From positions 1 to 64,000 of the forward strand of contig NZ_FRCX01000007.1 in assembly GCF_900143065.1 (NCBI RefSeq): a DNA stretch of 64,000 nucleotides. Direction: 5' to 3'. This stretch comes from Duganella sacchari (GTDB lineage Bacteria > Pseudomonadota > Gammaproteobacteria > Burkholderiales > Burkholderiaceae_D). Both the position numbers and the translations under genes were made by a program. The notes beneath the pieces were generated by a model. It was not told the DNA's origin. It did not search any database and saw only the letters and a list, made by a program, of their open reading frames with translations. This document shows, piece by piece, positions 37,239 through 46,905 of the stretch (its first letter is position 1; every line of letters starts with the position of its first letter).

Positions 37239-38294
37239 ATGACCAATATCGCCAACCCCATCCCGCATTTCGAGGCACAAGTGCTGTGTTTGCCTGAGGC
37301 TATCATGGGAACGGTGTTCAACGCGGCCGACGTGCTGAGGCTGGCTGCAACCGTGCTGAAGTTGCGAAATCCCCACGCTGTCAGCCCCCTGAGCTGGAAA
37401 ATCGTGACGCCGGCCGGCAGTCCGGCCTTGTTCGATACCTCGGTCGCAGGCGTGTTTGCTTCGACCTCGGAGGTGACGGCGCCGCCGCATCGCCGCTTGC
37501 TGATTATTCCGGCGCTATACGTGTCCAACGCGCTGGAATTGCCGCTGCTGGCCACACGCTATCCGGCCGTGATGACGATGCTGAAGGCGCATGTGGAGCA
37601 GGGCGGCATTATCGCAGCCTGTTCGACCGGCCTGATTTTTCCTGCGCTGGCCGGCATGTTGGACGGCTTGACGCTTGATGCACACTGGGCCTTCAAGGCG
37701 TTCTTCCGCCGCCGCTTTCCCGCCTGTGATTTCTCCAGCCCGGATGCCATGAGCTTTTATCCGCAGCTGTACACTTGCGTGGCGCCGTCGCAGCAGACCG
37801 ATTTCCTGATCGAGATATTGACGCGCATGGTGGATGCCGAAGCGGCGCAAGGCTGTGCGCGGCTGCTGCAGCTGCAATCGGAGCGTCAGGAGCAAGGCAA
37901 CCAGCTGTCCGAGCGTGACTGGCTGTCGATGACCTCGGACAGTCCCGTGTACCGTGCCAAGCAGTGGCTGGAAGCGAATATCGAACAGCCTTATGATTTG
38001 TCGGCACTGGCAGCGGTGGCATCGTCCAGCGAGCGCACCTTGCTGCGTCACTTCCAGAGCGTGCTCGGCATGACGCCGCTCGACTATCTGCAGGACCTGC
38101 GCGTGCAGCGTGCCAAGGTGATGCTGGAGATTAGTCTGAACAGTCTGCAAACCATCGCCAATGCCTGCGGTTACACCAACGCCAGCACCTTCAGCAAACT
38201 GTTCCGCCGGGCGATGGGTATGAGTCCGGGCGAGTATCGCAAGCACCACACCTTCCGTACCAAGCGCGCGCACTGGCGTGTGACGCGCGGATAA
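37239..38294 (+). CDS. GlxA-like AraC-family transcriptional regulator
   Basis: A 351-aa regulator. The N-terminal half (about 10-195) is a DJ-1/PfpI-like domain with 'IAACSTGLIFPALAGMLDG' at the nucleophile-elbow position (Cys present), and the C-terminal AraC HTH pair runs from about 250 to 345 ('IANACGYTNASTFSKLFRRAMG'). It diverges from the TonB receptor, which it may control. An AGGAG at 37218 is 15 bases upstream of the chosen ATG, so the start is not certain. Confidence 0.85.
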   Translation: MTNIANPIPHFEAQVLCLPEAIMGTVFNAADVLRLAATVLKLRNPHAVSPLSWKIVTPAGSPALFDTSVAGVFASTSEVTAPPHRRLLIIPALYVSNALELPLLATRYPAVMTMLKAHVEQGGIIAACSTGLIFPALAGMLDGLTLDAHWAFKAFFRRRFPACDFSSPDAMSFYPQLYTCVAPSQQTDFLIEILTRMVDAEAAQGCARLLQLQSERQEQGNQLSERDWLSMTSDSPVYRAKQWLEANIEQPYDLSALAAVASSSERTLLRHFQSVLGMTPLDYLQDLRVQRAKVMLEISLNSLQTIANACGYTNASTFSKLFRRAMGMSPGEYRKHHTFRTKRAHWRVTRG

Positions 38295-38329
38295 AAAAAA
38301 GCGGATCAGGTGGCTACGCCTGATCCGCT
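38293..38329 (-). terminator. Terminator of the PEP-CTERM gene
   Basis: The hairpin GCGGATCAGG/CCTGATCCGC is followed on the minus strand by eight T. It also overlaps the end of the plus-strand regulator. Confidence 0.8.
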
Positions 38330-38350
38330 ATCAAGGACCGCTGCAACAGC

Positions 38351-39271
38351 TCAGGACTGCACTTTGCGGCGCGTGCCCAGCGCGAGACCTGCAAAGCCGA
38401 GGCCAATCAATGCCAGCGTGGCTGGCTCGGGTATCGTCGCAAAGCTTTGCGACGAATCCACTTTCAGGAACGGTACTGTGGTGGGAGTGGAGCCGTCCCA
38501 CATCATGGTCGGGGTAAAGAATGACGGCACATTGGTGGTGCCGGTAAACTTGTCGACAAAGATGGAGCCGGTGACGGCGTTCAGGTAGTTGGTGTCCACA
38601 TAGTCGATCATGAAGCGCGAATCGAAGGAGCCGGTGCCGACAGTGCCCGAGGCGCTAAAGCTGGCGTCGTTGAACACCAGGTGGCCGGACATAATCAGCA
38701 CGCCGTCGCCATCACCGCCGCCACCACCGCAACCGGCCGAGGTGACGCCTTCGCCATAGCAGCGCACGGTGTTGCCGTTGTTGCCGGGAACGGCCTTGCT
38801 GCCGTCAGTGATGTTATCGAGGTAGATGGCAACGTTCTGCACACCGGCATGCGCGGCATCCACATCCATCGCAGCAGACTGTGTAGCGGGCAGGCCGAAG
38901 TGTGCGGTGGTGGCGGTCTGTGAATTGACCAGTTCCTGAAAGCGTACCACCTTGCTGATTTCAAACGTGGTGTTCAGACCGGCCGGCGTGACGATGGCGG
39001 GAATATTGCTGTTCGACATAGTACCTACCACCATTTGCGAGCGCAGTTCGGTCAGGTAGGGCGCGGTGGCGCCGGGGCCGACGATGCGGCCGGGAACAAA
39101 GCCAGTGGCCAGGCCGGTATCGGTGACATTGGTCCACAGGTCGGCGTAGGTGCTGTAGGCGCCAGTACCGGTAGGGTCCAGGCCCAGCGTGGGACCGGCG
39201 CTGGCCGTCAGCGGCGTCGCCAGCGCGGTGGCCAGCATGGCGATGGCCAGCGCAATTGGAGAGGTTTTCAT
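38351..39271 (-). CDS. PEP-CTERM sorted secreted protein
   Basis: A 306-aa exported protein with signal peptide (ending near LTASA) and a C-terminal PEP-CTERM signal: 'PEPATLALIGLGFAGLA' followed by GTRRK. Such proteins are processed by the exosortase/archaeosortase system and placed on the surface or in biofilm matrix. A Gly-rich Cys-containing stretch (SAGCGGGGGDGDG) lies in the middle. AGGAG precedes the ATG. No exosortase gene is in the window. Confidence 0.85.
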   Translation of the reverse strand: MKTSPIALAIAMLATALATPLTASAGPTLGLDPTGTGAYSTYADLWTNVTDTGLATGFVPGRIVGPGATAPYLTELRSQMVVGTMSNSNIPAIVTPAGLNTTFEISKVVRFQELVNSQTATTAHFGLPATQSAAMDVDAAHAGVQNVAIYLDNITDGSKAVPGNNGNTVRCYGEGVTSAGCGGGGGDGDGVLIMSGHLVFNDASFSASGTVGTGSFDSRFMIDYVDTNYLNAVTGSIFVDKFTGTTNVPSFFTPTMMWDGSTPTTVPFLKVDSSQSFATIPEPATLALIGLGFAGLALGTRRKVQS

Positions 39272-39402
39272 GAATGCTCCTGAAGGTGAGGCCAAGGGAA
39301 TCGAGGCCGTGAGGAGCTAAGAGCAAAAGCCTTGCCAGCAAAGGCGTTCTTTTGAAATCAAGGACTTAGGATTTGCTGGACGAGGCAGTGTAAAAAATTC
39401 CG

Positions 39403-40068
39403 TCACTGGGCAGCTTTGAGCCGGCGTGCCGGCACGCCGCCCCAGACTTCGCCCGCGGCAATCTGGGTGTCCTTGGTGACCACCGCGCCGGTCGAGACGA
39501 TGGCGTTGTCGCCGATCTGCACGCCCGCCATCACCACCGCCTTGGCGCCGATCGTGACGGTGTTGCCGATGTGGACTGCCTTGAGTTCCAGCCGCGCGCC
39601 TTCAATCACGTGCGCGAAGATCACGGCATCGTGGCCGATGATGGTGTTGCTGCCGATGTAGGTGAGCGGCGGGTCGAGCAGCACGCCCGCGCTGTAGGTG
39701 TTGGTGCCCAGCCTGGCGCCCAGTGCGAGATAGATCAGCCGCTGGAGCGGCACCGGAATGAAGTAGGTGCGTATCAGCGAATTGAACAGCAGCAGATAGA
39801 ACAGGATGTTGACGTTGGCGACCAGCTCATCGCGTGAATTCTCCGCCACCTCGCCTTCGCGCAGCGGCAGCGCCAGCAGGAACAGGCGGTACACCAGGAA
39901 CGCGGACAGGTAGATCAGCAGCACGGCCAGCAGCACCAGTGCCACGCCGCGAAAATCGCTGGGCGGCAGACCGCGTGCAAGCAGCGCGGTGCTGCCGATT
40001 CCCAGCAGCAGTATCACCGTCAGCAGGCTGATGAAGACGGCGATCTGGCCCGGTTTGATGGCACGCAT
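39403..40068 (-). CDS. Membrane-anchored hexapeptide-repeat acyltransferase
   Basis: A 221-aa protein with two or three N-terminal membrane helices (about 8-30, 37-65 and 88-100) and a C-terminal left-handed beta-helix of hexapeptide repeats ('IGSNTIIGHDAVIF', 'IGNTVTIGAKAVVMAGVQIG'). These enzymes transfer acetyl or acyl groups. It starts at a TAATG overlap with the nitroreductase-like gene and is the last of a three-gene operon. Confidence 0.8.
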   Translation of the reverse strand: MRAIKPGQIAVFISLLTVILLLGIGSTALLARGLPPSDFRGVALVLLAVLLIYLSAFLVYRLFLLALPLREGEVAENSRDELVANVNILFYLLLFNSLIRTYFIPVPLQRLIYLALGARLGTNTYSAGVLLDPPLTYIGSNTIIGHDAVIFAHVIEGARLELKAVHIGNTVTIGAKAVVMAGVQIGDNAIVSTGAVVTKDTQIAAGEVWGGVPARRLKAAQ

Positions 40069-41165
40069 TACCGCGCTCCCGGCACCACCAGCAGATCGCG
40101 CAAGGGGCGGCGCAAGGAACGCGATAGGGCCGGCGCTCCCGCGCCAATACGACCCATGAACACCGCCGTCTCCCAGTCCTGCTGGCCCACCAGCGCTTCG
40201 CCGTGGCGCGACAGCTCGGCTGCGCGCGCCAGCATGCCGGGGGTGTCGGAGAATTTGCGGCGCTCGCGCACGTAGCGCGAGAAAATGAGCGGCGTGAGTT
40301 CAGGCTGCAGTTGCAGTCCTTGCGCCGTGGCGGTCAGCCAGAAGCGCTGCATGGCACGGCCGGCGGCAAGATAGTCATCAATGCGCTGTGGCCGCAGGTC
40401 GGCCACCAGCACAAAATGCGCGGCGCAAGCGAGGCTGGGGATCAGGTCCATCTGCACGCGCGGCGCCAGCGTGCCGGCCAGCCAGGTATTGAAGAACTGC
40501 ACGCGCTTCCAGTCCTGCATCACCCAGCGCATCAGTCTGGTGGTCATGGCATCGGCGCCCAGCGCCTGATCGGGAATACGGTCTTCGCTGTAGCGGGCAT
40601 TCCACTCGATGACGGACTGGTGTACCTGATGCGCTTCCGGCATGGTCAGACGCAGCTTGGCGTTGTTGAACATGAGGCGCGCAGCAGCCAGACGCTGCGC
40701 GCCTTCCAGCCAGTGCACCCGATAGCCTTGCGGCAGGGCGATCGCCAGTGCAGACTTTTCCGCTGCCGTCAGGGCGCGCCGGCTCAGCGCGCGCCGCTGC
40801 ACGCTGCGTTGCAGGATGGCGCCGGCCAGCGGATCGGCCTCCAGGCCCGGCGCCGGCGTGAAATCGACGCTCAGGGTGGGCTGCGTATCGGGCGTGTCAC
40901 CGTGGCGCGTGCTGCGCATGTCCAGCCCAAACGTGCTGGCGGCGATGGCCATGGTTTCCAGCAGCGCGCCGATCGACATTTGGCTGGGGTGGCCGTCCAG
41001 ATCGTAGACGCAATGGTCGCGCGTGTCATGGCCATGGATGACCAGCTGACGCGGGCCGAGTATCTCAAAGCGCCACGGCTGCGTGTTGTCGCCGCTGGGC
41101 GCCCAGCGCGCCAGCTCGAGGATGCGTTCCAGCGTTGCGTCCAGATGCGGTACCGTCGTGCTCAT
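40068..41165 (-). CDS. Nitroreductase-like protein (MoeY-type)
   Basis: A 365-aa protein. The N-terminal 'LELARWAPSGDNTQPWRFEI' is the FMN-binding signature of the nitroreductase fold; the C-terminal half carries a second nitroreductase-like lobe ('RYVRERRKFSDTPG'). It resembles the C-terminal half of mycobacterial ThiF-nitroreductase fusion proteins annotated MoeY, here as a separate gene. It shares an ATGA overlap with the ThiF-like gene. Substrate unknown. Confidence 0.75.
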   Translation of the reverse strand: MSTTVPHLDATLERILELARWAPSGDNTQPWRFEILGPRQLVIHGHDTRDHCVYDLDGHPSQMSIGALLETMAIAASTFGLDMRSTRHGDTPDTQPTLSVDFTPAPGLEADPLAGAILQRSVQRRALSRRALTAAEKSALAIALPQGYRVHWLEGAQRLAAARLMFNNAKLRLTMPEAHQVHQSVIEWNARYSEDRIPDQALGADAMTTRLMRWVMQDWKRVQFFNTWLAGTLAPRVQMDLIPSLACAAHFVLVADLRPQRIDDYLAAGRAMQRFWLTATAQGLQLQPELTPLIFSRYVRERRKFSDTPGMLARAAELSRHGEALVGQQDWETAVFMGRIGAGAPALSRSLRRPLRDLLVVPGAR

Positions 41166-42028
41166 GTCTGCTCTCCGGGCCGGCGCCGTCTGGCCAGCAG
41201 CATCGCCAGCCGTTGCAGCGGATGGCGGTTGCCGCCGGGGCGCCAGGTCCGCACCAGCTTGTTGCGGTAGGCGTCGAACTGATAGCCGCGCGGGGCCGCC
41301 AGCACCTCACCCCGCTGTAATAAAATTTTCAGGGCCTCGGTGGCAGCGGCGCCGGCGCACAGCTCGCAGCCCATGATGGTGGACGGGCCACGCTGCTCCT
41401 TGAGGTTGATGCTTGACGGATCGACCAGATAGCCGCCATGCAGGCCGGCCGGCGCCAGCCCGACCAGGAAGCGCAGCGCTTTTTCGAGGTCCGGCTTGTC
41501 GCCCCAATCAAAGTATTCTTCAAACGTCATATGTCCCGGCAGGAAGTTGAGTACCGCAGTGCCCATGCCCAACGGCGCGGCAGTGATGGCGGGAATATTC
41601 AGCCGCGCGCAGGCGGCGAAGGTGGTCTGCCGCGCGCCAAAGGCAAAGAAGTCGAGGCCATCCACGTATAAGTCTACACCCTCAAAGAAGCTGACCAGAT
41701 TGTCCTCGTTGACGCCGTTGGGAAAACGCACCAGCTGCAGCCCGGGGTTGATGTCCAGCGCCATGGCCGCCAGCACATTCACCTTGGGTTGGCCCAGCGT
41801 CGAGACGTTGGCGCCAACCTGGCGGTTGAAGTTGGCGAGGTCGAATGTATCGAAGTCGGCAATGTGGAAGGCGCCGATGCCCAGCCGCGCCAGCGTCAGC
41901 AAATGGACACCGCCAACCCCGCCCATGCCGGCAATCGCGATGCGCTTGCCGCGCAAGATGGCCTGCTCATCCGGCGTGACCCAGCCGATGTTGCGCGCAA
42001 AAGCCTGTTGGTAAATATAAGGTGCCAT
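41162..42028 (-). CDS. ThiF/MoeB/HesA-family E1-like adenylyltransferase
   Basis: A 288-aa protein with the ATP-binding loop GMGGVGG, the DFDTFDLANFNRQ nucleotide-binding segment and two Cys residues near 'MGCELCAG' in the C-terminal part. E1-like proteins adenylate the C-terminus of a carrier or peptide. No ubiquitin-like/ThiS partner is found nearby. First gene of a tightly coupled operon with the nitroreductase-like and acyltransferase genes; the same two domains are fused in some actinobacteria. Confidence 0.8.
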   Translation of the reverse strand: MAPYIYQQAFARNIGWVTPDEQAILRGKRIAIAGMGGVGGVHLLTLARLGIGAFHIADFDTFDLANFNRQVGANVSTLGQPKVNVLAAMALDINPGLQLVRFPNGVNEDNLVSFFEGVDLYVDGLDFFAFGARQTTFAACARLNIPAITAAPLGMGTAVLNFLPGHMTFEEYFDWGDKPDLEKALRFLVGLAPAGLHGGYLVDPSSINLKEQRGPSTIMGCELCAGAAATEALKILLQRGEVLAAPRGYQFDAYRNKLVRTWRPGGNRHPLQRLAMLLARRRRPGEQT

Positions 42029-42072
42029 CTGCGTTAGATGGCATCGCCGGCCGAGAAGTTCCGCCGCCGACG

Positions 42073-42101
42073 AAAAAAAACCGGCTCACTGGGAGCCGGT
42101 C
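42073..42101 (-). terminator. Terminator of the cstA-ybdD operon
   Basis: The stem ACCGGCTC/GAGCCGGT is followed by eight T on the minus strand, just after ybdD and just before the ThiF-like gene. Confidence 0.8.
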
Positions 42102-42105
42102 TGTC

Positions 42106-42306
42106 TCAGCAACAACCGCCGCGCTTGCCTGCGCCGCCGTAGCGCGCCTCCTGACGTTCGCGGAAGAATTCCTCGTACGTCATATAGGGCTCGCCGGGAT
42201 GGGTGGTTTCCCGGTGCGTCACATACGCATCGTAGTCCGGCAAGCCCATCATCAGGCGCATACTCTGCCCGAGATAGCGGCCGGCCTTGGCGATCTCGCC
42301 CAGCAT
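42106..42306 (-). CDS. ybdD: YbdD/YjiX family small protein
   Basis: A 66-aa DUF466 protein, closely like E. coli YbdD: '[17 protein letters not shown]', then '[17 protein letters not shown]' and a terminal CC. It is the usual partner of CstA-type transporters. The ATG at 42306 overlaps the cstA stop (TGATG); a GTG one codon upstream is possible. Confidence 0.92.
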   Translation of the reverse strand: MLGEIAKAGRYLGQSMRLMMGLPDYDAYVTHRETTHPGEPYMTYEEFFRERQEARYGGAGKRGGCC

Positions 42307-44381
42307 CACTGCACCTTGGCGGTGGTCAGCACCATCGGGCTCTCGTTGGCGGTCGGCTTGCTCGCGGCACGTGCGGCCTGCACGGTGCGGGCGCCAAAGA
42401 TCAGCACGCTCAGCACGACGATCACGAAGAAGCCAGCCAGCGAGGCATCCAGATAATCGTTGAAGATCACCTGTTGCATCTGGGCGATGGACTTGGCGGG
42501 GGCCAGGATCTTGCCCTCATCGAGCGCGGCCTGGTACTTGGCCGCGTGGGCCAGGAAACCGACTTTCGGGTTGGCGTCGAAAATCTTCTGCCAGCCCGCC
42601 GTCAGCGTGCACAGCAGCAGCCACACGGTCGGCACAATGGTGACCCAGGCGTACTGGCCACGCTTCATCTTGAACAGCACGCAGGTGCCGAGGATCAGCG
42701 CGATCGCCGCCAGCATCTGGTTGGCGATACCGAACAGCGGCCACAGCGTATTGATGCCGCCCAGCGGATCGACCACGCCCTGGTACAGGAAGTAGCCCCA
42801 GGCCGCCACGCACAGGCCGGTTGCGACCAGGTTGGCCACCGTGTTTTCAGTCTTCTTCATGGCCGGGATAAACGCGCCCAGCAGATCCTGCAGCATGAAG
42901 CGGCCGGCGCGGGTACCCGCATCCACCGCAGTCAGGATGAACAGCGCCTCAAACAGAATCGCAAAGTGGTACCAGAACGCCATCATTTCCCGGCCGCCCA
43001 GTACGCCGGACAGGATGTGCGCCATGCCCACCGCCAGCGTCGGTGCGCCACCCGCGCGCGAGATAATGCTGTGCTCGCCAACATCCTTGGCGGTCTGCGT
43101 CAGCATTTCCGGGGTGATGAAGAAGCCCATCTGCGACACCGCGTGCGCGGCGGATTCCGCCGTCGTGCCCAGCAGCGCCGCTGGCGAGTTCATCGCGAAA
43201 TACACGCCAGGATCGATGGTCGAGGCCGCCACCAGCGCCATGATCGCCACAAACGATTCCATCAGCATCGCGCCATAGCCGATGAAGCGCGCATGGGTTT
43301 CGTTCTCGATCATCTTCGGCGTGGTGCCCGACGAGATCAGCGCGTGGAAGCCGGACACCGCGCCGCAAGCGATGGTGATAAACAGGAACGGGAACAGCGA
43401 ACCAGCCCAGACCGGACCGGTGCCGTCAATGAACTTGGTCAGCGCCGGCATTTGCAGATGCGGCGCCACAATCAGGATGCCCAGCGCCAGGCCGACAATG
43501 GTGCCGATCTTGAGGAAGGTCGACAGATAATCGCGCGGCGCTAGCAGCAGCCACACCGGCAGCACCGACGCGACAAAACCGTAGCCAATCAGCATCCAGG
43601 TCAGCTCAGTGCCGGTGAAGGTAAACATCGGCGCCAGCGCAGGATTTTCCTGCACCCACTGGCCGCCGAAGATCGCGCCCATCAGCAGTACAAAGCCGAT
43701 GATCGACACCTCGCCAATGCGGCCGACGCGGATGAAGCGCGAATACACGCCCATGAACAGCGCGATCGGAATGGTGGCCATCACCGTAAAGCTGCCCCAA
43801 GGCGAGCCGGTCAGCGCCTTCACCACGATCAGCGCCAGCACCGCGAGGATGATGACCATAATCATGAAGGTCCCCAGCAGCGCGATATTGCCCGGAATCG
43901 CGCCCAGTTCCGACTTGATCAGATCGCCCAGCGAGCGGCCATCACGGCGCATCGAAATGAACAGCACGATGAAATCCTGTACCGCGCCGGCAAACACCAC
44001 GCCGGCCAGTATCCACAGCATGCCCGGCAGATAGCCCATCTGCGCGGCCAGCACCGGACCGACCAGCGGGCCGGCGCCAGCGATGGCGGCAAAGTGGTGG
44101 CCGAACAGCACATACTTATTGGTCGGCACGTGATCGAGGCCATCGTTGAGCTTGTTGGCAGGCGTCATGCGGCGCCCATCCAGGCCCAGCACTTTATCGG
44201 CAATGTACAGGCTGTAATAGCGGTAAGCGATCAGATACACGCAGACCGCGGCAATCACGATCCAGATTGCGCTGATCGATTCACCGCGGTGCAGCGCCAC
44301 GACGCCCAGCGCCGAGGCGCCCAGCACCGCCAGCACCGCCCAGCCCAGCTTGCTGACCAGGGTATTCGGTAGAGTACTCAT
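42306..44381 (-). CDS. cstA: CstA-family carbon starvation transporter
   Basis: A 691-aa inner-membrane protein with about 16-18 predicted helices and CstA blocks such as '[19 protein letters not shown]' and '[15 protein letters not shown]'. CstA/BtsT proteins take up pyruvate and peptides when carbon is scarce. Start at 44381 (MSTLPNTL); the longer frame adds 18 unsupported residues. Its promoter region also serves the divergent histidine kinase, a plausible regulator. Confidence 0.93.
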   Translation of the reverse strand: MSTLPNTLVSKLGWAVLAVLGASALGVVALHRGESISAIWIVIAAVCVYLIAYRYYSLYIADKVLGLDGRRMTPANKLNDGLDHVPTNKYVLFGHHFAAIAGAGPLVGPVLAAQMGYLPGMLWILAGVVFAGAVQDFIVLFISMRRDGRSLGDLIKSELGAIPGNIALLGTFMIMVIILAVLALIVVKALTGSPWGSFTVMATIPIALFMGVYSRFIRVGRIGEVSIIGFVLLMGAIFGGQWVQENPALAPMFTFTGTELTWMLIGYGFVASVLPVWLLLAPRDYLSTFLKIGTIVGLALGILIVAPHLQMPALTKFIDGTGPVWAGSLFPFLFITIACGAVSGFHALISSGTTPKMIENETHARFIGYGAMLMESFVAIMALVAASTIDPGVYFAMNSPAALLGTTAESAAHAVSQMGFFITPEMLTQTAKDVGEHSIISRAGGAPTLAVGMAHILSGVLGGREMMAFWYHFAILFEALFILTAVDAGTRAGRFMLQDLLGAFIPAMKKTENTVANLVATGLCVAAWGYFLYQGVVDPLGGINTLWPLFGIANQMLAAIALILGTCVLFKMKRGQYAWVTIVPTVWLLLCTLTAGWQKIFDANPKVGFLAHAAKYQAALDEGKILAPAKSIAQMQQVIFNDYLDASLAGFFVIVVLSVLIFGARTVQAARAASKPTANESPMVLTTAKVQ

Positions 44382-44405
44382 ACATCCTCCAAGGTTGTCT
44401 TTAAC

Positions 44406-44495
44406 TCCGGGGTCAGGTCCGTCATTTCTACACAACCTCTGCCGTAGTCTTCGCTACGGTTGGGGTCGTGTAGAAATGGCGGACCTGACCCCGGA
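44406..44495. repeat. 90-base palindrome between cstA and the sensor kinase
   Basis: TCCGGGGTCAGGTCCG (from 44406) and the tract to 44433 pair with 44468-44495 at 27 of 28 positions. Inside is the perfect hairpin CCGTAG-TCTTCG-CTACGG. The whole can form a long stem with a branch. It resembles a REP-type or mobile palindromic element. Confidence 0.75.
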
Positions 44496-44634
44496 TTTAC
44501 TTATGAGGAGTATTCACCAAGCTGATAACGGGGGCAAGCGCAGCATTACGCAAGCCTGGTGCGTACAACTACGTAGGACTGGCGCGGCGCACAGGCGTAG
44601 AATCCGGGGCTACGGGAATGGAGGGGGCGGCGTC

Positions 44635-46008
44635 ATGAAGTTGCGGCAAAAGGTGATTTTTCTGGCCATTACGCCGCTGATACTGGCGCTGTGCGCGATC
44701 GCGCTGGCGGTCCGGCATCAGTCGGTGCTGCTGGCCCAGCAGCAGCGCGAGACGATTCAGCAGGCTTATCTCAGCAGCAAGGAGGCGGAGCTCAAGCATT
44801 ATGTCGCGCTGGCGTCGCATTCGATTGCCCATCTGTACGACTCGGGCCGCAATGATGAGGCGACGCGCCAGGAAGCCATGCGTATCCTCGGTTCGCTGAG
44901 CTATGGCGATGATGGTTATTTCTTCCTGTATGACATGCAGGGCAATACGCTGATGCATCCGCGCCAGCCGGAGCTGGTCGGCCGCAATCTGTTCGGCCTG
45001 CGCGATGAGCACGGCCAGCCGACCATCCAGAATCTGCTGCAGCGCGCCAGGGCGGGCGGCGGGCTGGAACGCTATATGTGGGTCAAGCCGTCGACGCAGA
45101 AGCCGGTCGCCAAGCTGGGCTATGTGATCGCCATGCCGAAGTGGGGCTGGATGATGGGCACCGGCATTTATCTGGACGATGTTGACCAGGCCCTGGCCAA
45201 GGTGGATGTCCAGCAGTCGCGCAATATTCACAGTACCATGTTGTGGATCGCCGGGATTGCGATTGCCGCTGCAGTGGCGGTGGCCAGCTCCGGCCTGGCG
45301 CTCAATATCAGCGAGCTGCGCGTGGCCGATGCCAAGCTCAAGGTGCTGGCCCAGCGCGTGGTGGAGTCGCAGGAGGAGGAGCGGGCGCGGCTGTCGCGCG
45401 ATCTGCATGATGGCATCAGCCAGTGGCTGGTGTCGATCAAGCTGCAGATCGAAGCCGGCATCATCCGCCTGACCAGCGGCCTGTCGTCGGGCAAGCTGGA
45501 ACAGCAGCAGGCGGCGCAGGCGGTGTTTGAACATGCGGCCGACCAGCTCAGCAATGTGATGGCCGAGGTGCGCCGCATTTCGCATAACCTGCGTCCGGCC
45601 ATCCTGGATGACCTGGGACTGGCGGCGGCCTTGCACCATCTGGCCAAGGAGTACACCCTGAGTAGCGGAACCCCGGTAAACTTTGAAGCGTCAGGCTGTA
45701 CGGATGAATTGCCGGACGTGGCCAATACCGTGCTGTTCCGCCTGGCGCAGGAAGCGCTCACGAATATCGAGCGTCATGCGGGCGCCAGCAGCATCGGCAT
45801 CACGCTCAGCGGCGAGGCGGAGGGCGTCACGCTGCGCATCCGCGATGACGGCAGTGGTTTTGATGCCGAGGGCATCGCGCTGCATCCCCAGCGCGGCATC
45901 GGTTTGCGCAATATGATGGAGCGTATGGATGCGATCGGCGGCCGTTTCGAGATTCTGTCCTCGACCGACGGCACCATCGTGACGGCCTACGCCGCTAACA
46001 ACAGTTAA
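44635..46008 (+). CDS. Cache-domain NarL-type sensor histidine kinase
   Basis: A 457-aa membrane kinase with helices at about 8-28 and 200-220 around a periplasmic single-Cache domain (about 40-190, with 'GYFFLYDMQGNTLMHP' and the 'WGWMMGTGIYLDDVD' end). Small ligands such as short carboxylates commonly bind this fold. A HisKA_3 region follows with phospho-His H258 (LSRDLHDGISQ) and then the HATPase. The ATG at 44635 is preceded by a GGAGGGGG stretch. It is followed by its regulator six bases away. Confidence 0.9.
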   Translation: MKLRQKVIFLAITPLILALCAIALAVRHQSVLLAQQQRETIQQAYLSSKEAELKHYVALASHSIAHLYDSGRNDEATRQEAMRILGSLSYGDDGYFFLYDMQGNTLMHPRQPELVGRNLFGLRDEHGQPTIQNLLQRARAGGGLERYMWVKPSTQKPVAKLGYVIAMPKWGWMMGTGIYLDDVDQALAKVDVQQSRNIHSTMLWIAGIAIAAAVAVASSGLALNISELRVADAKLKVLAQRVVESQEEERARLSRDLHDGISQWLVSIKLQIEAGIIRLTSGLSSGKLEQQQAAQAVFEHAADQLSNVMAEVRRISHNLRPAILDDLGLAAALHHLAKEYTLSSGTPVNFEASGCTDELPDVANTVLFRLAQEALTNIERHAGASSIGITLSGEAEGVTLRIRDDGSGFDAEGIALHPQRGIGLRNMMERMDAIGGRFEILSSTDGTIVTAYAANNS

Positions 46009-46014
46009 AACGAT

Positions 46015-46632
46015 ATGACGAATACGATCAAGATTCTGCTGGTGGATGACCACCCCCTGGTGCGCGATGGCCTGCGCGCGCGGCTGGAAGCCATGCCGCA
46101 ATTTGAAGTGGTGGCCGAAGCCGGCGGCGCAGCGGAGGCGCTGGAGCAGGCCGCCCGCCATCCCGTCGACCTGGTGCTGATGGACATTAATATGCGCGGC
46201 ACCAATGGCATCGAGGCGACCGCGCTGTTCAGGCAGGCATTCCCGCGCATTGCGGTGCTGATCCTGTCAATGCACGACAAGGTGGAATATGTGTCGCAAG
46301 CGATCCAGGCCGGCGCACGTGGCTACGTGCTCAAGGATGCGCCCGGCAAGGACATCGTGGTGGCCATCGAGACGGTGATGTCCGGCGGCATCTATTACAG
46401 CGCCGCGTTGGCCCGTCAACTGGCGCAGCCGCAGACCCAGGACAACCAGCTGACCACCCGCGAGCACGAGGTGCTGCGCCACATTGCCAATGGCGAGTCC
46501 AACAAGCAGATCGCCCGTGCGCTGGACCTGAGCGTGCGGACCGTGGAAACCCACCGTCTCAACATCAAGCGCAAGCTGGGCATAGAAGGGCAGGCCGAGC
46601 TGATCCGCTTCGCTGTGCAAAACGCCCAATGA
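46015..46632 (+). CDS. NarL/FixJ-family response regulator
   Basis: A 205-aa regulator with receiver domain (phospho-acceptor D57 in LVLMDINMRG; Lys at 'VLKDA') and a LuxR-type HTH at about 140-200 ('LTTREHEVLRHIANGESNKQIA'). It pairs with the upstream Cache kinase. The cstA promoter region is the obvious candidate target. Confidence 0.93.
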   Translation: MTNTIKILLVDDHPLVRDGLRARLEAMPQFEVVAEAGGAAEALEQAARHPVDLVLMDINMRGTNGIEATALFRQAFPRIAVLILSMHDKVEYVSQAIQAGARGYVLKDAPGKDIVVAIETVMSGGIYYSAALARQLAQPQTQDNQLTTREHEVLRHIANGESNKQIARALDLSVRTVETHRLNIKRKLGIEGQAELIRFAVQNAQ

Positions 46633-46905
46633 AACCGCTACCAAGGTGACAAGTGTGGCAGAAATCCCGACGGCTGCTTCTAATACTGTTAAGCAAGTTC
46701 TAATAGAACGTGTTTGTACGGCAATATCTGCTATATTCCTGCTCCGACTGCAGATTATTGCAATAGTGCAAAATAACCGTTCCGCGCCCTGAAAATTGGT
46801 CTTATACTGGTAGCATTGCTAATTACACTATTATTTGTATGGTATTTGATTGCCTTAAGTCAATGGTTGGTCTAAGATGGCGCGGATAACCTCGATGAGA
46901 TATTG
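46633..46905. other. Intergenic region before the HDOD gene
   Basis: No gene, hairpin or known regulatory motif stands out in 273 bases; the part from about 46690 is AT-rich and probably holds the promoter of the downstream pair. Confidence 0.4.
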
